Assembly: GCA_024516155.1 (NCBI GenBank)
Contig: JAJJXM010000007.1
Span: forward strand, 930,001-994,000
Origin: Pyronema omphalodes
Lineage: Eukaryota > Ascomycota > Pezizomycetes > Pezizales > Pyronemataceae
Length of the DNA stretch: 64,000 bases
Direction: 5' to 3'
The stretch's first letter is position 1. The number at the start of each line of letters is the position of its first letter. Positions 1 through 12,935 of this stretch are shown here, in pieces. The translations under genes were made by a program, and so were the position numbers. Under the pieces are notes generated by a model that worked only from the letters and a program-made list of their open reading frames with translations, ran no database searches and was not told the origin of the DNA.

Positions 1-829
1 CTGTGGGGGTGGGGGGGGGGGTTTACTGGTAGCCGTGAGTTAGGTTCTGAAGTTTTAGCCGACAGAACCAGCTCTGCCGTTTACTTGCGTTTACAGACTG
101 CTGCTGCTGCGACGCTTCGACTTCCTAAGTTCCGAGGGGTGGGGCGGGAGGGAAAGGTGGAGGGGGGTGATATCCCGGCTATCTGGCTATTTGTTTATCG
201 CTTTGTTTCAGCTGTTTCAGACGTTTCATCCGTGCACTGTCACCTATACCTAGAAGCCCTATATAGAAGTCCCGGGAATCCCGGGAATCCCGAGCCCTAC
301 AAACATACATAGAAGTCCCGAGCCCTAGATATCCTGAACCCTAGAACCCCCAAAGCCCTATGTAGAAGCCCCGTCTGGGAAGTCCCGGACCGGAACCCTA
401 GAAGACCCGGGAAGTTGGGAACATATGACGAGAAGCCGAGTGTTCCGTTCCAATTTCCAATTTCCAATTCGCGTCCCGAAATACCCTGCACCCCCACCCC
501 GAAACCTTCTCCACCCCCACGCCCCGAGTCTCCGAGTCTCCGAGTCTCCGAGTATGTATCCGTTACCCGATTAAAGCTACCTACAGCACCAAGTGGCAAG
601 CACCATCCCCGAGCGACACATATCACACCGACACCACCGTACCGAAAGTCCGAAGGTTCGAAGCTACAATGTAGTCGGGTACATACTATCCCACCTAAGC
701 TCTAGCTCCATATCTGCGCTATGTAAAGATAATCTCCTGTTAGCGTAGTTTACATAGCATAGCATAGCACCTGCCACCATACATATAGAATGGAAAGCTT
801 GATGTGTTTCTTCACCGATGATATGGTAT

Positions 830-846
830 GGGGGGGGGGGGGGGGG
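830..846. repeat. Poly-G tract (17 G)
   Basis: An uninterrupted run of 17 G on the plus strand, in gene-free DNA. It is one of several long G/C homopolymers in the window. Confidence 0.9.
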
Positions 847-1662
847 TTATTTTTGTTTTTTGTTTCGGGGGGTTGTTTTTTCACCGACGTGGATCGGTAT
901 GTAGAAGAAAAGAAGAAAAGAAGAAAAGAAGCTTGTGGAATAATCCACGCATAGCATCCACCCATAGAATCCAAAGGTTCCGAAGGATCCGAAGACAAGA
1001 TTCCAAGAAGCTGGAAAGCTTGAAATATAGTATCGATGGGGAAGTTATGCTAAACCATAGGCTATCGAGTTATCATGTTATCTCGAAAAAAAACAGAGAG
1101 TGATCGGCCAGATGTCTAAAAATAACATATCGATACTGTATGTATCTATATATATCTATATCCATAAACACTATGCCTTTTTTTGAACTCTAGAAATTAT
1201 CATATGGTTCAATTGCGTCACGTTACTTGCATATCTAGTTCTTCGCTACGCTTCATGGTTATGGTATAGCTATGTTTTCAAGAACCTGAGCAGGGGATGT
1301 AGTGGTTTACCATAACTTCATAACTTCAAAACTTCATAACTTGATAACTTCCATTTCACTTAGATTCCTCTTACTTACAAAATATTTTTAATAATCCTTT
1401 TTAATATTCTCAGTTTGAAAAGAAGTTTTTATGATTATTATTATTATCAATCTATAGGTTCATACCGATATAAATTTACGCCATAACTTCCCCAGTACTC
1501 ATCTCATCTCATGCTTTAGTAAACATAAACCAAAAAAAAAAAAAATTTATAATTATGACCCCATACCCATACCCATCATCCTACATACCTAACTACCTAA
1601 CCTAACCCACACTTACACCTATGTATTCCCATTACCATTACCATTATCCACCCCCCAATCAA

Positions 1663-1675
1663 CCCCCCCCCCCCC
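1663..1675. repeat. Poly-C tract (13 C)
   Basis: An uninterrupted run of 13 C in low-complexity DNA rich in CCATTA-like words. Confidence 0.85.
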
Positions 1676-3376
1676 ACACCATAACTCTCAGCCTTAAATC
1701 TCAGCTTCTGATATCCACCTGCATGCATGCTTACATACATACATACATATCACATACCATCACTTCAAATCAGCCAAAAATACCAATCACAGCCCAAGGG
1801 CTTGTTTGAAGCTCGCTAATCAGGGTTGTGTTCAGCTGGTATGGTGGTAGGTGGTGGTATGCTGGTTTATGGGGATGGATATGCTGGTTTATGGGGATGG
1901 GATGGATACATGACTGTAGCGAGGTTTGAAGTGGTAGGATATGCTATGTATGCTATGTATGCTACATGGAGCTATGGAAATATGGAAATGTGGGTGATGG
2001 ACAGTGGACTGCTATATCGCTGCTAACTGCCAACTGCTGACTGCTAGCTGATAGACTATCATAAACCTCCAAATAACCAATAACTTCATTATTTCAACCC
2101 TGACAACAACCCTAACAACGACAATGGCGACAACAAAAATATCAACAAGAATAAACAACCCCCACAACCACCCATAGGTTCTCCCCAGAAACCCCCATCA
2201 TCACTTCTTAAACCAAAATACCAACGCTACATACATAGAGTTACGGGGACCGGTATACTGAAACCCGTTACCCATAAGCCATCAAGCTACTGCTACTGCT
2301 ACTGCCAGTACGGAATGGTGGGGGTGACCGGGTGCGGATATAGAACAGCTGAAGATGATAATTCTACCGATTTATATTGATCCTATGATCTCATCGGCAT
2401 CAGCACCGGCTGACTAGATGACTATGTAGATGCCTAGATGACTAGATGACTAGATGAATATCTAAGGCACCAAGACACAAAAGCACCAAAGCTAAAGGCA
2501 CTTGGGAATAAGAAAAAGAAAAGGGGATATGAATACATAAGCTAATGATAATGATAACTTTGGAGATTTTAGGATTGGGGATTGGGGATTTGAAATTTGG
2601 GAACTAGGCTAGGTTAGGCGTAGCTATATTCGTAATTCGGTTTGGATCAGAAGTTCCAGCAAAAAAAAAAGAGGCTTGTATATATGGATATGGATATAGA
2701 TATGGATAAAGATATAGATATGTAGTCAGAATTTAAGTACTTAATGTGTATATACTTCGGCTACAGACTACAGTTATTCGGAGAGTATGTAGTGAAATTA
2801 GTTGTTTAGTTGATGAGAAGAGATGAGATGAGATGATAAATAAGTCTTGAACTTATATTTTGGATCCGAATCATTCGATAAAACAGAATTAACTTACTTC
2901 AACAAATGTAGCTACGATTACTACTCCAACTAATATTCTAACCATATCATATGTCATCTCCAAGTTTATTTGCTTTTATGTAACAACTGACGATAACATC
3001 ACATGATATAATAATCCTTGTGCCATTCAAATCCCAAATCCCAAAGACATCAGCCCTATGGTGTATGTATATAAACCAGTATACAGTACCCGGGTATTTT
3101 TATCCTATCCTATCTTCCTTTATTTTATTTTTTCTTATCCCTAACGCCCCGACGCCCTACCACCCTAACGCCCAACGCCCAAACGCCCAATCGACATTCC
3201 ATCTCAACCATCTCAACCATCTCCCGCTTCTGAAATAACTGGAAACAAAACCCAAGACCTATCATCTCGTTTTTTCTTTTTTTTTGGCCTTATTTTCTTT
3301 CCTTTTTTCATGCATCTAGACTTTGGTCCTTGGTCCTTAGTTCTTGGTCTTTTTGATAACCCGATAACCCAGACAA

Positions 3377-3395
3377 CCCCCCCCCCCCCCCCCCC
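3377..3395. repeat. Poly-C tract (19 C)
   Basis: An uninterrupted run of 19 C on the plus strand within low-complexity intergenic DNA. Confidence 0.9.
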
Positions 3396-3640
3396 GGTCC
3401 TACCCACTCGGAAATAAGCGACCAACCAAGCGACCAGGCGTACAAATCGAAATAACCCAAAACCTTATCTCGTAGTCCCAAGGTCATATGATGACATTCT
3501 ACATGATCCACCCCGGTTCTGGAGATTCGGTTGTCTATCGCCCGATTATGTATTGTTAAAGTATTTCAGCGAGGTGGGGTGTATATGTGTGTATATGTTC
3601 TTGGGTATGTATTTGTGTGATCAAGGCAAGTATTGTTGTT

Positions 3641-3753
3641 TGGATACTGGATACTGGGTACTGGATACTGGGTACTGGGTACTGGGTACTTGGGTACTGG
3701 GTATTTGGATACTGGGTGTTTGGGTGCTTGGAGACTTGGATACTTGGATACTG
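3641..3753. repeat. TACTGG minisatellite
   Basis: About 110 bp of degenerate tandem units of the types GGATACTG and GGTACTGG, drifting to ACTTGG units at the right end. No coding sense is evident. Confidence 0.8.
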
Positions 3754-3973
3754 TGGTAGTAGTAGAAATACTACGGCATTTTTTGAGACGGGATGGAGTT
3801 TAAGGTTTCATAACCCTATGAAAATTGAAGAATTCCTCATCATAAGACCGTAACTATGTAATTTCCTAACCCCTACTCCATGCTTTTGATTTTCTTGTCT
3901 GGAAAATCCGGGAATTGGGAATATGTATACCATGCATGATTACTGTTAACAAATTCCATCTTGTCTTGCATAT

Positions 3974-4115
3974 TGTATACCCTATACCCATACCCTTATC
4001 CTTACCATTACCCATACCCTTCCTTACCCTTACCCATACCCCTCCTTACCCCTACCCCTACCCTTATCCTTATGCTTACCCTTACCCTTATTCTTACCAT
4101 TATTCCAACCCCAAT
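3974..4115. repeat. C-rich CCCTTA/CCCATA-like run
   Basis: About 140 bp of irregular CCCTTA, CCCATA and CCCCTA words on one strand. It resembles degenerate telomere-type sequence but has no regular CCCTAA array, so I treat it as interstitial simple sequence. Confidence 0.65.
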
Positions 4116-4456
4116 ACCCATTAATGATTAATGATGAATGATTAATAATTACTTCATATCAATGTTACAATATCAATATCATCCTTAACCCTATTCCAAT
4201 GCCAAGCTCCCAAGCTCAATTAATCCCCATTTACTCATTTCCTTCAACCTTTCCTTCGTTCTCAATATCACAGAAAACCATAATCCTACACATGATGGAA
4301 GGTTTTTTTTGCAAAAAAAATTAGGTTTCTTTAAACTACACCATGTCTTGGTAAAGTATAATTCATATTTCATAATTTATAAACCATGATGTATATATAT
4401 ATAAAAGAAAAAAAAAAACAAAAAAAAAGAAATCACTGTTGAGTAAAAAGACTGGA

Positions 4457-4563
4457 TATAATAGATAACTGATAATAGATAATAGATAAAAGATAATAGA
4501 TAATTGATAATAGATAATAGATAATAGATAATTGATAAAAGATAATAGATAATAGATAATAGA
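4457..4563. repeat. GATAATA microsatellite
   Basis: About 105 bp of AT-rich tandem GATAATA/GATAATT units with small variations. Non-coding. Confidence 0.8.
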
Positions 4564-5597
4564 TCGGGTATCTAAGATTCTAATTTCTCGGTATTTTGAT
4601 TCTTAGTTAATTCTTAGTTAATTCGCATCTATATACCAAAACCAACATAAAAGTAGAACAAAAAAACAAAAAAAAAAAAAGAATTTATAACCACTAAACA
4701 CCAAATTATAAACAATAAACACCATAAACTCCCCGCCAACTCCCCTGCATCCCGTCATCAACCCACCCCCCACAACCGCATCTCTTTCCCGCCGCACCAT
4801 TAGATCCAAAACAGTAGACACCTGCACCGTCGCTCGCTCGGTAGCCCATTCATTCCCGCATCCGCACCATCTCCAGTCACCAGTCGCCAGTCACCAGTTG
4901 CTCCTGCACCATCGCACCGTCGCACGATCCTCCAGCACCATGCGCTGCACCCCGCTTAACCAACATTGCGCACAGATACTCTACTAAGTATTCCCCTGCA
5001 GCGCCATCACATCAATCACATATCTGATCGCGACCATCTTCGCATATCCATGGACCGGGGAGTTCTCGAAGCCATGCCACCACACAGACCCTTCGCCAAT
5101 GCGGAGCTATCTCGCCATCTCATCATCTCATCTACTCTTCCTGTGTATATGTATGTACATATCTGAGCGCGGAGATGCGGAGGGAGCTATCGATCCCACC
5201 ACCACCACCACCACCACCATCACCGGCACCAGCACCGCTACCGAAAGCTGTCACTGTCACATCCACCATTGCAAGATGCTGATCTAGAGCTTCTGGAGCT
5301 TCTGGAAGCGACTGCACCATCTTGCACCGTCTCGCTTCATCCTCCGACTATGCTTCGCTTTGCTTCGCTTTACTTCGCTACTGCTCCTGTCCTCACCGAT
5401 AGCTCCCGCTATGTCACCGCCATCTCGCCGCGCGTTCCAACCCCGTCTTGTCTCGTCTCCTGTTCCTACCCCCATCTTAGTAACGTCTATCGCCGGCGTC
5501 TCCTCCTCCCCCCGTCCCGCCCCCACCCACGTCCCGCCCCCACACACATACCAGCATCCACCCCAACATCCCCCTCCCCAAAAATACACAACCACAT

Positions 5598-8349
5598 CTA
5601 AGCAAAAGAATCCCCGGATTTCCTTTCCTCCTCGCGTCTAATCTCCTCTTCCTGGGTTTCACGTTCCAGACGCTGTTTCTTTTTCCGTTCATAAACGGCT
5701 CTTATGGTTCGTTTTAGCTGGTCTTTTCCTTCGGCGAAGTTTGCTTTTGCTAGGGAGGTTAGGGAGTCGATTTGTTCGGGTGTCCACTGGGGATGGTATG
5801 TCAGCTACTACTGTACTGTTTATGGATGGGTGGATGGTAGGCTGGGTAGGTAGGATGGGATGAATAATTAACCAGGGTAGGGTAGGGTAGGGTACAAACC
5901 TCAAAGTTCCAGGTACTCAAGTACGCACTCGTATCAGGATCAACACCGGGAACATCTTTATGAGGAATAAGTGGTAAATAAGCCACGACGATTCCCGCTT
6001 CAGGTCTCATAACCTCCCATTCCTCCTCGACAGCTTTTCCCTTTGGAGGTTCCTCGTCGCTTTCTCTAGTCTCTGTGCTGCCTACCCATATCGTGCAAGG
6101 TCCTAGGGATTTCTTTTTCATGTTAATGCTGCGTTCTTGTGCTTGAATATCTTCATGACCATCTGCTGCTGCTTCTGCCATTTTCTCTTCCGCTTCTTCT
6201 TTAGAAGCTGCGGTTGCGTCTTCTAGTTCCTTCACTGTATCGGCGGTGGTTTCATCTTCCTTGGGCCAGCCGATGGATACTGGCCAGCCTCGGATTTTTC
6301 GTTGCTTGGCGTATCCTTCTACATATCCGATCCAGTTTGCAACCTTGACATCGGCACTGCTGTCGAATGCGATAACTACATCTACACCTCGTCCTTTTCT
6401 CATAAGTGGGTAGACTCCGAGGTTATTACTCATTCCACTATCCATTAATTGAATCGTCTCGGCGTCGTGAAGACTCTCGGGACAAGTGGGCGGAAGCTGG
6501 TCTTTGAGACCTTTGATGAAGTTCGGAACCGAGGCGGGGTCAAAGGGGTGGACTTTGACCAATGAGGCTTTCCTTTGGAGAACCATAGAGTCGAGGGTGG
6601 ACATGATGGATACGGAGGTTACGAAGGGACGGATTTCGGCGTAGTAGTGGGAGAGGGTTGCGCAGAATGCACTACCCCAGATTCCGAGGAGGAGCGGGAG
6701 TTGGATCTCGGGGATTTGCTGGGAGAGGTTGTGGCCGTATTCGTATTTTCGGCCGAGGCCCCAGGTGGGTATACCGGCTGAGAAGATAAGTCAGTCACTG
6801 TAGCTATCGGGGATATTGGAGAGGGGAATACGGGACTAAACATACCTTCTAGATCTTCGGAGTAGAATTCAAAAGGAGTGGCTTCAAACCATTGGAACCA
6901 ATCACTTTGTTGTGTCGAATCGTCCTGAGCTTCCTTCTCCTTCTGTTTCGCCTCCGCAGCTTCCACAATTTTCCCACTGTCCTTGTTTTCCGTCTCATTA
7001 CCGACCCCGGGGATCTCATGACGAACTGCTGTGTAGATTGGTAAAGGCTGTTCACCGTTCTCCAAAAACCGTTTCTGCTGACTCAACTTTAAATCCCTAT
7101 CATCAATCCTGTGGGGATCTTCTGGAACCAACAACCTCGCTCCAAGCAGCAGTCCATAAAGATCCACCAATCCAAACTGTGAATAACCAACCCTCAACTT
7201 CTCCACAATCCCCCGGAGGAGATACTTATTAGTGGGTACTGTATCAATTAAATCCAGAACGGCGGGCGGATACGCAATGTGTACTCCGATTCTAGTCTTC
7301 AAATGTTCAATCACCTTCCCAAAATCCTGTTGTCCGATTGAAGAAAGGTAAATCGACTGTAACCAACAACTACCGGAAACTCCAGCGGTGTAGGTTATAC
7401 AATCATATAACCCACTTTCATGAAGTGCTTGATAGTAACCAGCTCCCGCAACCATAGCTCTTAACCCACCTCCAGAGCCAGTACTTGCGATAATCGGTAC
7501 ATCGTCAGGGTGGATTTCCTCCTCCGGAATTTCAAGATATTTCGCCAGCGCTTTCTTAGTATGTTCCCTGCGCTTCCTCAAAAACTCTTTCTCTTCGTCA
7601 CACAGATCTGCACTTAGTCTAACCTTAGCATCCCTAGCTACCTCGGGGTTCACAAGCGGATCTCTAGCTTCTGTCCAGATTGTGTCGGCCAAAGAACCGG
7701 GTTCCATGTTGAGTTCTCGTTGGAGCTTGGTTATCCAGACAGGAAGCCCGATGGACCAGTCTGGGAGAACATTCCCGAGGGAGATGGTAGAGAGGATGCT
7801 GGTATTTAAGGCGGATAGACGGTCTGTGAATTTCTGCCATTGCGTGTCTAAGGCGGCTTCTTTTTGATTTTCGGTTTGTGTAGAGGAAGCAGAAGCGGAA
7901 CGGGAGCGGGTTGCTGGTGCTGGTGCTGCCTCGGAACCTTTAACCGCACCGCCGACATCGACGTCTTCTCCATCAATAGGGAGGGCTTTCGTGATCGGCG
8001 CGGTAGTAGTCGTGAGTGTTCGTCGTCGAGACTGTGTGGAATAGAAGGCGGCTACAGCACCAACTGTTACCAGAGCTCCGAAACCGAGTTTCGTGGTGTA
8101 ATGCATGTTTGTGATGCTGCCGTTGAAGCGGATTGTACGGCGCCTTACAGCAGCTGCGGGAGATGCGGGGCGGAAGGTGGAATGGATCTGGTTTGTTGCA
8201 TCCGTCGCCGTCGTCGTCGTCGGGGGAGGACGGGAATGGATCTGGCTTGCTGCATTCGGTGGCGTCGTCGGATGAGCGCCGGATGTGTCAGGGGTAGTAT
8301 GCTTTTCTGATTTCGAATTCGGATTCTGATGATTCTCCATGCCACTCAC
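5598..8349 (-). CDS. Cytosolic phospholipase A2 family protein (PlaA-like)
   Basis: Three exons: 8349..6846, 6777..5900 and 5786..5598, giving 856 residues. The family hydrolyses glycerophospholipids with a Ser-Asp dyad. Seen here: an oxyanion-type glycine run STGSGGGLRAM, the nucleophile elbow GVSGS with Ser325, a central IPTWGLGRKYEYG block, and the Asp motif MDSG with Asp614. A Ser/Thr/Pro-rich N-terminus precedes a hydrophobic stretch at about 88-103, and an Arg-rich patch (65-74) could suit organelle import; Aspergillus nidulans PlaA of this family is reported as mitochondrial. The C-terminus is a charged helix rich in Glu, Lys and Arg. Both introns keep frame with GT..AG ends. The first ATG was taken; Met82 is an alternative start. 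Divergent from EXO70. Confidence 0.9.
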
Positions 8350-8858
8350 TTATTCAGATGCTTCAAGAGATGAAGACCATCTCCTGTTGTGTCTCAGAGG
8401 GATAAATCATTTATTTAATTTCTAGTCAATTTCGAAAAACCTATTCTGTCCTAATCTTCTCCCCCGCCTCCCCGACAACCTGATGTCCCAACATTTCTAG
8501 CTGAGGTAGAGAAGGGGTGATGTCATGGCAGCGTTAACAAGGTCTGGGCTGCAAGTTTTTGGCATGTGACGATGGTGGGGTATTTGCGAGGCGAAGGCTG
8601 CACCGCCACAAATAAAACAAGGCCCACGCCAATCGTTGTCGAGCCGAGCAATGCGCCACACTCAGCCACAGAGAAAGCTCCCCCTGTACCCCTGTCACCA
8701 TGCCAGGGACCACTCCCGAAACTCCGCGAGAAGCTGAGAACGCGCATCGCATCATTGAATACCGACACATCTTCAGCATCGCGCATCGTCGGTAGCGGCG
8801 AATAATTGCACAACCTCAGCTAAAGAGTCGCCGCGTTGTAAATACAAAAACACGCATC
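8350..8858. promoter_or_regulatory. Divergent promoter region, phospholipase A2 / EXO70
   Basis: These 509 bp lie between the two start codons of oppositely transcribed genes and must hold both promoters and 5' leaders. No clear TATA box is seen. A short reverse frame inside has no recognisable product. Confidence 0.55.
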
Positions 8859-11046
8859 ATGAAGGGGTTGCGTATGGACGAGCTATCTGCGGAGGTGGAA
8901 GTTCTGGAGTCGTAAGGAGCACTGGAGCACTTGCTGAAACGGAGCTTTGCTAACAACTCCCAGTCGACTAAACAACACAAAACTTCTCACTACAAAGATC
9001 TCGTTGTCATTACAGAAGCTGTCGGCAAGTGCACAACAAGTCGAACAGGCTGTTAAACCAATCCATAGAGAAACTCAAGCTCTATCGCTCTTGACAGACC
9101 GTTTGTGCTTCCGGAATAGCTACACTACCGGCGCGGGGTATTGACGCGTGATAGGTATTGATTCAACGATTAGTGCGATTGAACGCGTTCAGAAACCTAC
9201 CGATGCAGTATCTCAAGAAGAAGGAACAATCCGGCGCGGGTGGGTTATGCAGACCTTACTGGGATGGCATATCGTTGACCAGTATTCATTACTACAGACC
9301 CGAGAAAGTCGGCTTATCGCAATACCTTGCTTCGCTCAAGAATGTGAACGAGAGCTTGACCCAGCTCAAACAGTCTAACCTACGCAGTTCACAAAAGGCG
9401 GTGCAGCAAATGACGGGATTGTTGAAGGCGGGAAGTTTACAGTTGGAGGAGCTTTTCCGTCAAACTCTTGCAGAAGACTCACAACCCATTGAACCTCTTC
9501 ATTACCTAACTAAAGGTATGTTTCCATTTCGTAGTTGGTGGTAGGTTTACTATCGCTAATATATACTGTAGAACTACCCTTCCCAACCTTCTCCTCCCAA
9601 AAAATCAACACCCTCGCCGTCCTCAACGACTTCCTCTCATCCACCCTCGCCGTCGCCTCCGGCCTCCAATCCAATGCCACCTCAATCTACGCCGAAGTCC
9701 GGGGTCCCTACATCACCTCATCCCTCAGCTCCCTAGCTCTAGCCACCATCAACACAACCCGTCGTACGGCCTCCACAGTGTACGAGCGGGGCTCCAACGG
9801 TATCGGAATGTACACGAGTTCCCTAGAAGCCATCTTCGACGCAGAATACGAAAACATCTGTCACCTCTTCCCATCCTCTTCCTGGTCCGCAGTCTACCAC
9901 GGCACCACCTCCCAGGCCATGTCAGTCTTTAAACGCACAGTCCAAGATCTAAACACCTTCATAAGCCGTAACATGTCCACCGACATGTTCCTAGCCTACG
10001 AAGTGATCGAATGTGTCCAGCCCACCTCTCAGAGATTGAAAGATAAAACCGGAGAGCAGAGAGAGTTTACAGAGACTTTGAAACCGATCCGACAAACTGC
10101 GCAAGGATCTTTTGCTTTCGTGCTTGAGGATCTAAAACGACAGGGTGCTGCTATGATGACTTTACCGGTTGATTATACAGTCGCAGAGATTTGTAAGGAT
10201 ACTATGATGAGATTACAGAAGATCTCGGAGTATCAGTCAAGTATCTGTGGCCTACTTATCTCGCTGGGTGATGGCAACTGGAAACGTGCTTATGATCCTT
10301 CTACACTAACCCTGAGCAACTTTGATGTAGGAGCAGATGGAGGGTTGATGCTATCCCACTTTCTGTTGGATGTAGTAGATCAACTCATCACAGAGCTTGA
10401 ACAGAAAGCACAGGCGTTATTGAAGAAGAAGAGTAATATTGCCGTTTTCATGGTGAATAATGTGGCGTTTATTGAAAGTAGTATCAGGAGGAGTGAGCTG
10501 TATAAGATCATGACTAGTACGGCTTTGAGCAAGGTGGAAAGATGGAGGAAGGATGCGGTCAAGATGTATATGGAGGCTTGGAAGGAGTGTGCGGCGTTTT
10601 TGATGGATGTTACATACACTGCTAAACAGGCGGGTCAGAAGCCTCTTAGTGGAAAGGAAAAGGAAGGTGTGAAGGATAAGTTTAAGGTACGTTTTTTTTA
10701 TCCTTTTAAACTCATATCTATATCCCATCATCTTGGATTTGGATTTTGGATCCTCCTGCTTGCCTTTGAAACCTGGAATCGAATTGGTCCAGTGATAGGA
10801 GGATAGAGGATATAAAGAACAAAAACTAACACCAAACAGAATTTCAACGTCTCCTTCGAAGAATTGGTCCAGAAACATAAAAGCTACACATTCCCGGATA
10901 AAGATGTAAGAGCTATGTTATCGAAAGAAATCGGCTTTGTTAGTCCCCTATATGGAAGGTTTTATGAAAAGTATAAGGATACTATCAATCCTAAACATGT
11001 CAAATTCGATCGCCAGGCCTTGGAGGTCGTTTTATCAAGTTTGTAA
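8859..11046 (+). CDS. exo70: Exocyst complex subunit EXO70
   Basis: Six exons: 8859..8911, 8964..9100, 9155..9239, 9298..9515, 9572..10686 and 10840..11046, giving 604 residues. EXO70 tethers secretory vesicles to the plasma membrane by binding PI(4,5)P2 and Rho GTPases within the exocyst. The N-terminal coiled coil carries the family pattern SRLNNTKLLTTKI, followed by AIERVQKPTDAV, EEGTIRRG and GLSQYLASL. The long central exon covers the helical-bundle body. The C-terminus LYGRFYEKY...VKFDRQALEVVLSSL is the conserved lipid-binding end of the family. All five introns are short (52-153 bp), use GT..AG and keep frame; several show CTAAC-like branch sites. Length is close to other fungal EXO70 proteins. 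Confidence 0.93.
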
Positions 11047-11055
11047 ACCCTGGGA

Positions 11056-11078
11056 GGGGGGGGGGGGGGGGGGGGGGG
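11056..11078. repeat. Poly-G tract (23 G)
   Basis: The longest G run in the window, only 9 bp after the EXO70 stop codon, so probably within its 3' untranslated region. Confidence 0.9.
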
Positions 11079-11946
11079 TTTAAGTGACTGGGGCGGAGGA
11101 ATGGGGCTGGAGCGGAGGAATGGCGCTGAACTTCGAAGCTGCTCAAGCAAGCCGCTTAAGCAAGCAGCGTAGAGCTACCGGCGGAGAAGGTAGCGGTGGT
11201 AGCGAAGGGATACCAACGGATATAGCAAAGTAGGGATACATTAAGAACACAATACCGTGGAGGATGTATTGGTTGGTTGAACCTTGAAATAGTTTACTTT
11301 TCTTTTTTTCTCATTTCTTTTTTCTTTTTGTTCTTTGGCTTTTATTTTCTTTGGTTTTTTGCGCTTTCTTTGGCTTTTTTTGCGTTTTTTTTTTTTTTTT
11401 GCGCTTTTGCGTTTTCTGAAAGCTTGATATATCCTGTATGTAAGATAGATAAGGAGGTTAATTCGTAATATGTGAATTTTAATTGTAGATGAATCATACT
11501 GGGGATGGATTTCGGGTTTGTGGGATGCTGTGATGGTGACGTGATGGTGACATGATGGTGATGTTGCGGTGATGGTGATGTTGCGGAGATGTTGCGGAGA
11601 TGTTGCGGTGATGCTAGGAGTTGTGATGTGATGTTGCGCTGATAGCAAATGTGAGGTGCTGTGCGGAGGGAAGGTGCACTGCCAATAACCTCGAAGATTC
11701 CGAAGACAATATCGTGATACTGGTTTTATGCTGATTGCATATTGCTTGGAAGTTATCGATTATGGTCATATACATATACATATACTTCCGTAATTACAGT
11801 CTCGCTACATACGTCTGCTTGCGGATGATGGCGGATGATGACCATACAATACATACGATACGATACAACAGGTTTACGGTCGAATATCAAATTTGAATTC
11901 AAATTCAAATTTAAAATCTCATTTAAATCATGAATGTAAATGTAAA

Positions 11947-12029
11947 ACCAACCAACCAACCAACCAACCAACCAACCAACCAACCAACCAACCAACCAAC
12001 CAACCAACCAACCAACCAACCAACCAACT
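11947..12029. repeat. (CCAA)n microsatellite
   Basis: About 20 near-perfect tandem CCAA units. The open reading frame it creates on the minus strand (Gly/Trp/Leu/Val) is an artefact of the repeat. Confidence 0.95.
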
Positions 12030-12094
12030 ATAACTCTAACTTTACATATGTATATTAATCATCACCATCATCATTACCACCGTTGTTATAACTG

Positions 12095-12244
12095 GAGGAC
12101 TTCCCATCGCTCTATAGCAGCGGACGGGAACCACAAAAAGACCTTTTCTATAGAGCGCGGATAGAGCACAGCACTCGTATCGCATGGTTGAAGTTGGGGT
12201 TGTTCTATCCACTCCGAATATGGTGGAAGCGATGGGAAATCCTC
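12095..12244. repeat. 150-bp segment bounded by 16-bp inverted repeats
   Basis: The ends read GAGGACTTCCCATCGC at the left and, on the opposite strand, GAGGATTTCCCATCGC at the right (15 of 16 identical). Inside are further inverted CTATAGA words. The structure could fold back and resembles a very small MITE, but no clear target-site duplication is visible. Confidence 0.45.
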
Positions 12245-12935
12245 TACTATACTTCAAATCATCATTTTTTTTTTTTTTTTTTTTTTTTGATATGTGGCAA
12301 TTGCCGTCGCTTCCGTATTTCGTGTCCCTTCTTTGGTGGTTACGCGTATCGAAAGCTCTAAGCTTTGCTCAGGCTCGAATTGTTATTAGGGTAGGGTTAG
12401 AGCTAGGTAGAGTCTAACATACATAGACGAAGATGATGACTGGTCACTGGGCTCGACTATTGACATGGTCATCGACATAGCTGGCAGGCGAACGAACAGG
12501 CATCTCAGAGGCGCAATCAGCAGCAAGCTGGGGCGCAGGCGACAGCAACTTGCCTGGGTAAACCAGGATCATCGTCACACAACCGCAACTCAGTACAACA
12601 ACAGGATGGGTTCAGGGAGTTTATACCGCACCTTCACCTTTGGCTAGGTTGCTTTACCTTACGATACTTGTGCATATATCTACGAAGCTATAGGGCTAAG
12701 CTGCCTGTCTTGAGACGGTATATTATATACGCGATATTCACGATATCCACGATTCCCACGATTCCCACGATACCACGATACATATCGTCTCTCACGGCTA
12801 CATATCATCACCACGCGATCCGCAACAGGCCATACTACAGACACAGCGCGCCCCGCACGCAACCATAGCTCCACCATCCTCCATACGACGCCTCACCACA
12901 GCTCCGTAGCTTCTATCTCGAGCTTCACTACAGCC

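Larger units (their letters stand above)
1..5597. other. Gene-free low-complexity segment
   Basis: I see no convincing gene in these 5.6 kb. Open frames are short and have the composition of simple repeats. The stretch holds short duplicated words, poly-G/C and poly-A tracts, GATA-like and CCCTTA-like runs, and TACTGG minisatellite DNA. The 3' end of the phospholipase gene begins at its right edge. Confidence 0.6.
11047..12935. other. Intergenic, simple repeats
   Basis: No supported gene between EXO70 and the PTEN-like gene. It holds the poly-G tract, T-rich runs around 11290-11400, GATGTTGCGG-type words around 11525-11640, a CCAA microsatellite, a 150-bp inverted-repeat unit and a run of 24 T ending at 12288. 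Confidence 0.6.

Noticed and set aside
3974..4115. Telomere-like CCCTTA run
   Set aside because: Units are irregular (CCCATA, CCCCTA, CCCTTA) with no regular CCCTAA array, and genes follow on both scales, so this is simple sequence.
7864..8310. 148-residue plus-strand frame
   Set aside because: It lies opposite the phospholipase first exon and has no sensible product; a shadow frame.
9158..9544. 128-residue plus-strand frame as its own gene
   Set aside because: It runs through an EXO70 intron; the residues after GLCRPYWDG belong to EXO70 exon 4.
11753..12019. Minus-strand frame of Val-Gly-Trp-Leu repeats
   Set aside because: Direct translation of the CCAA microsatellite.
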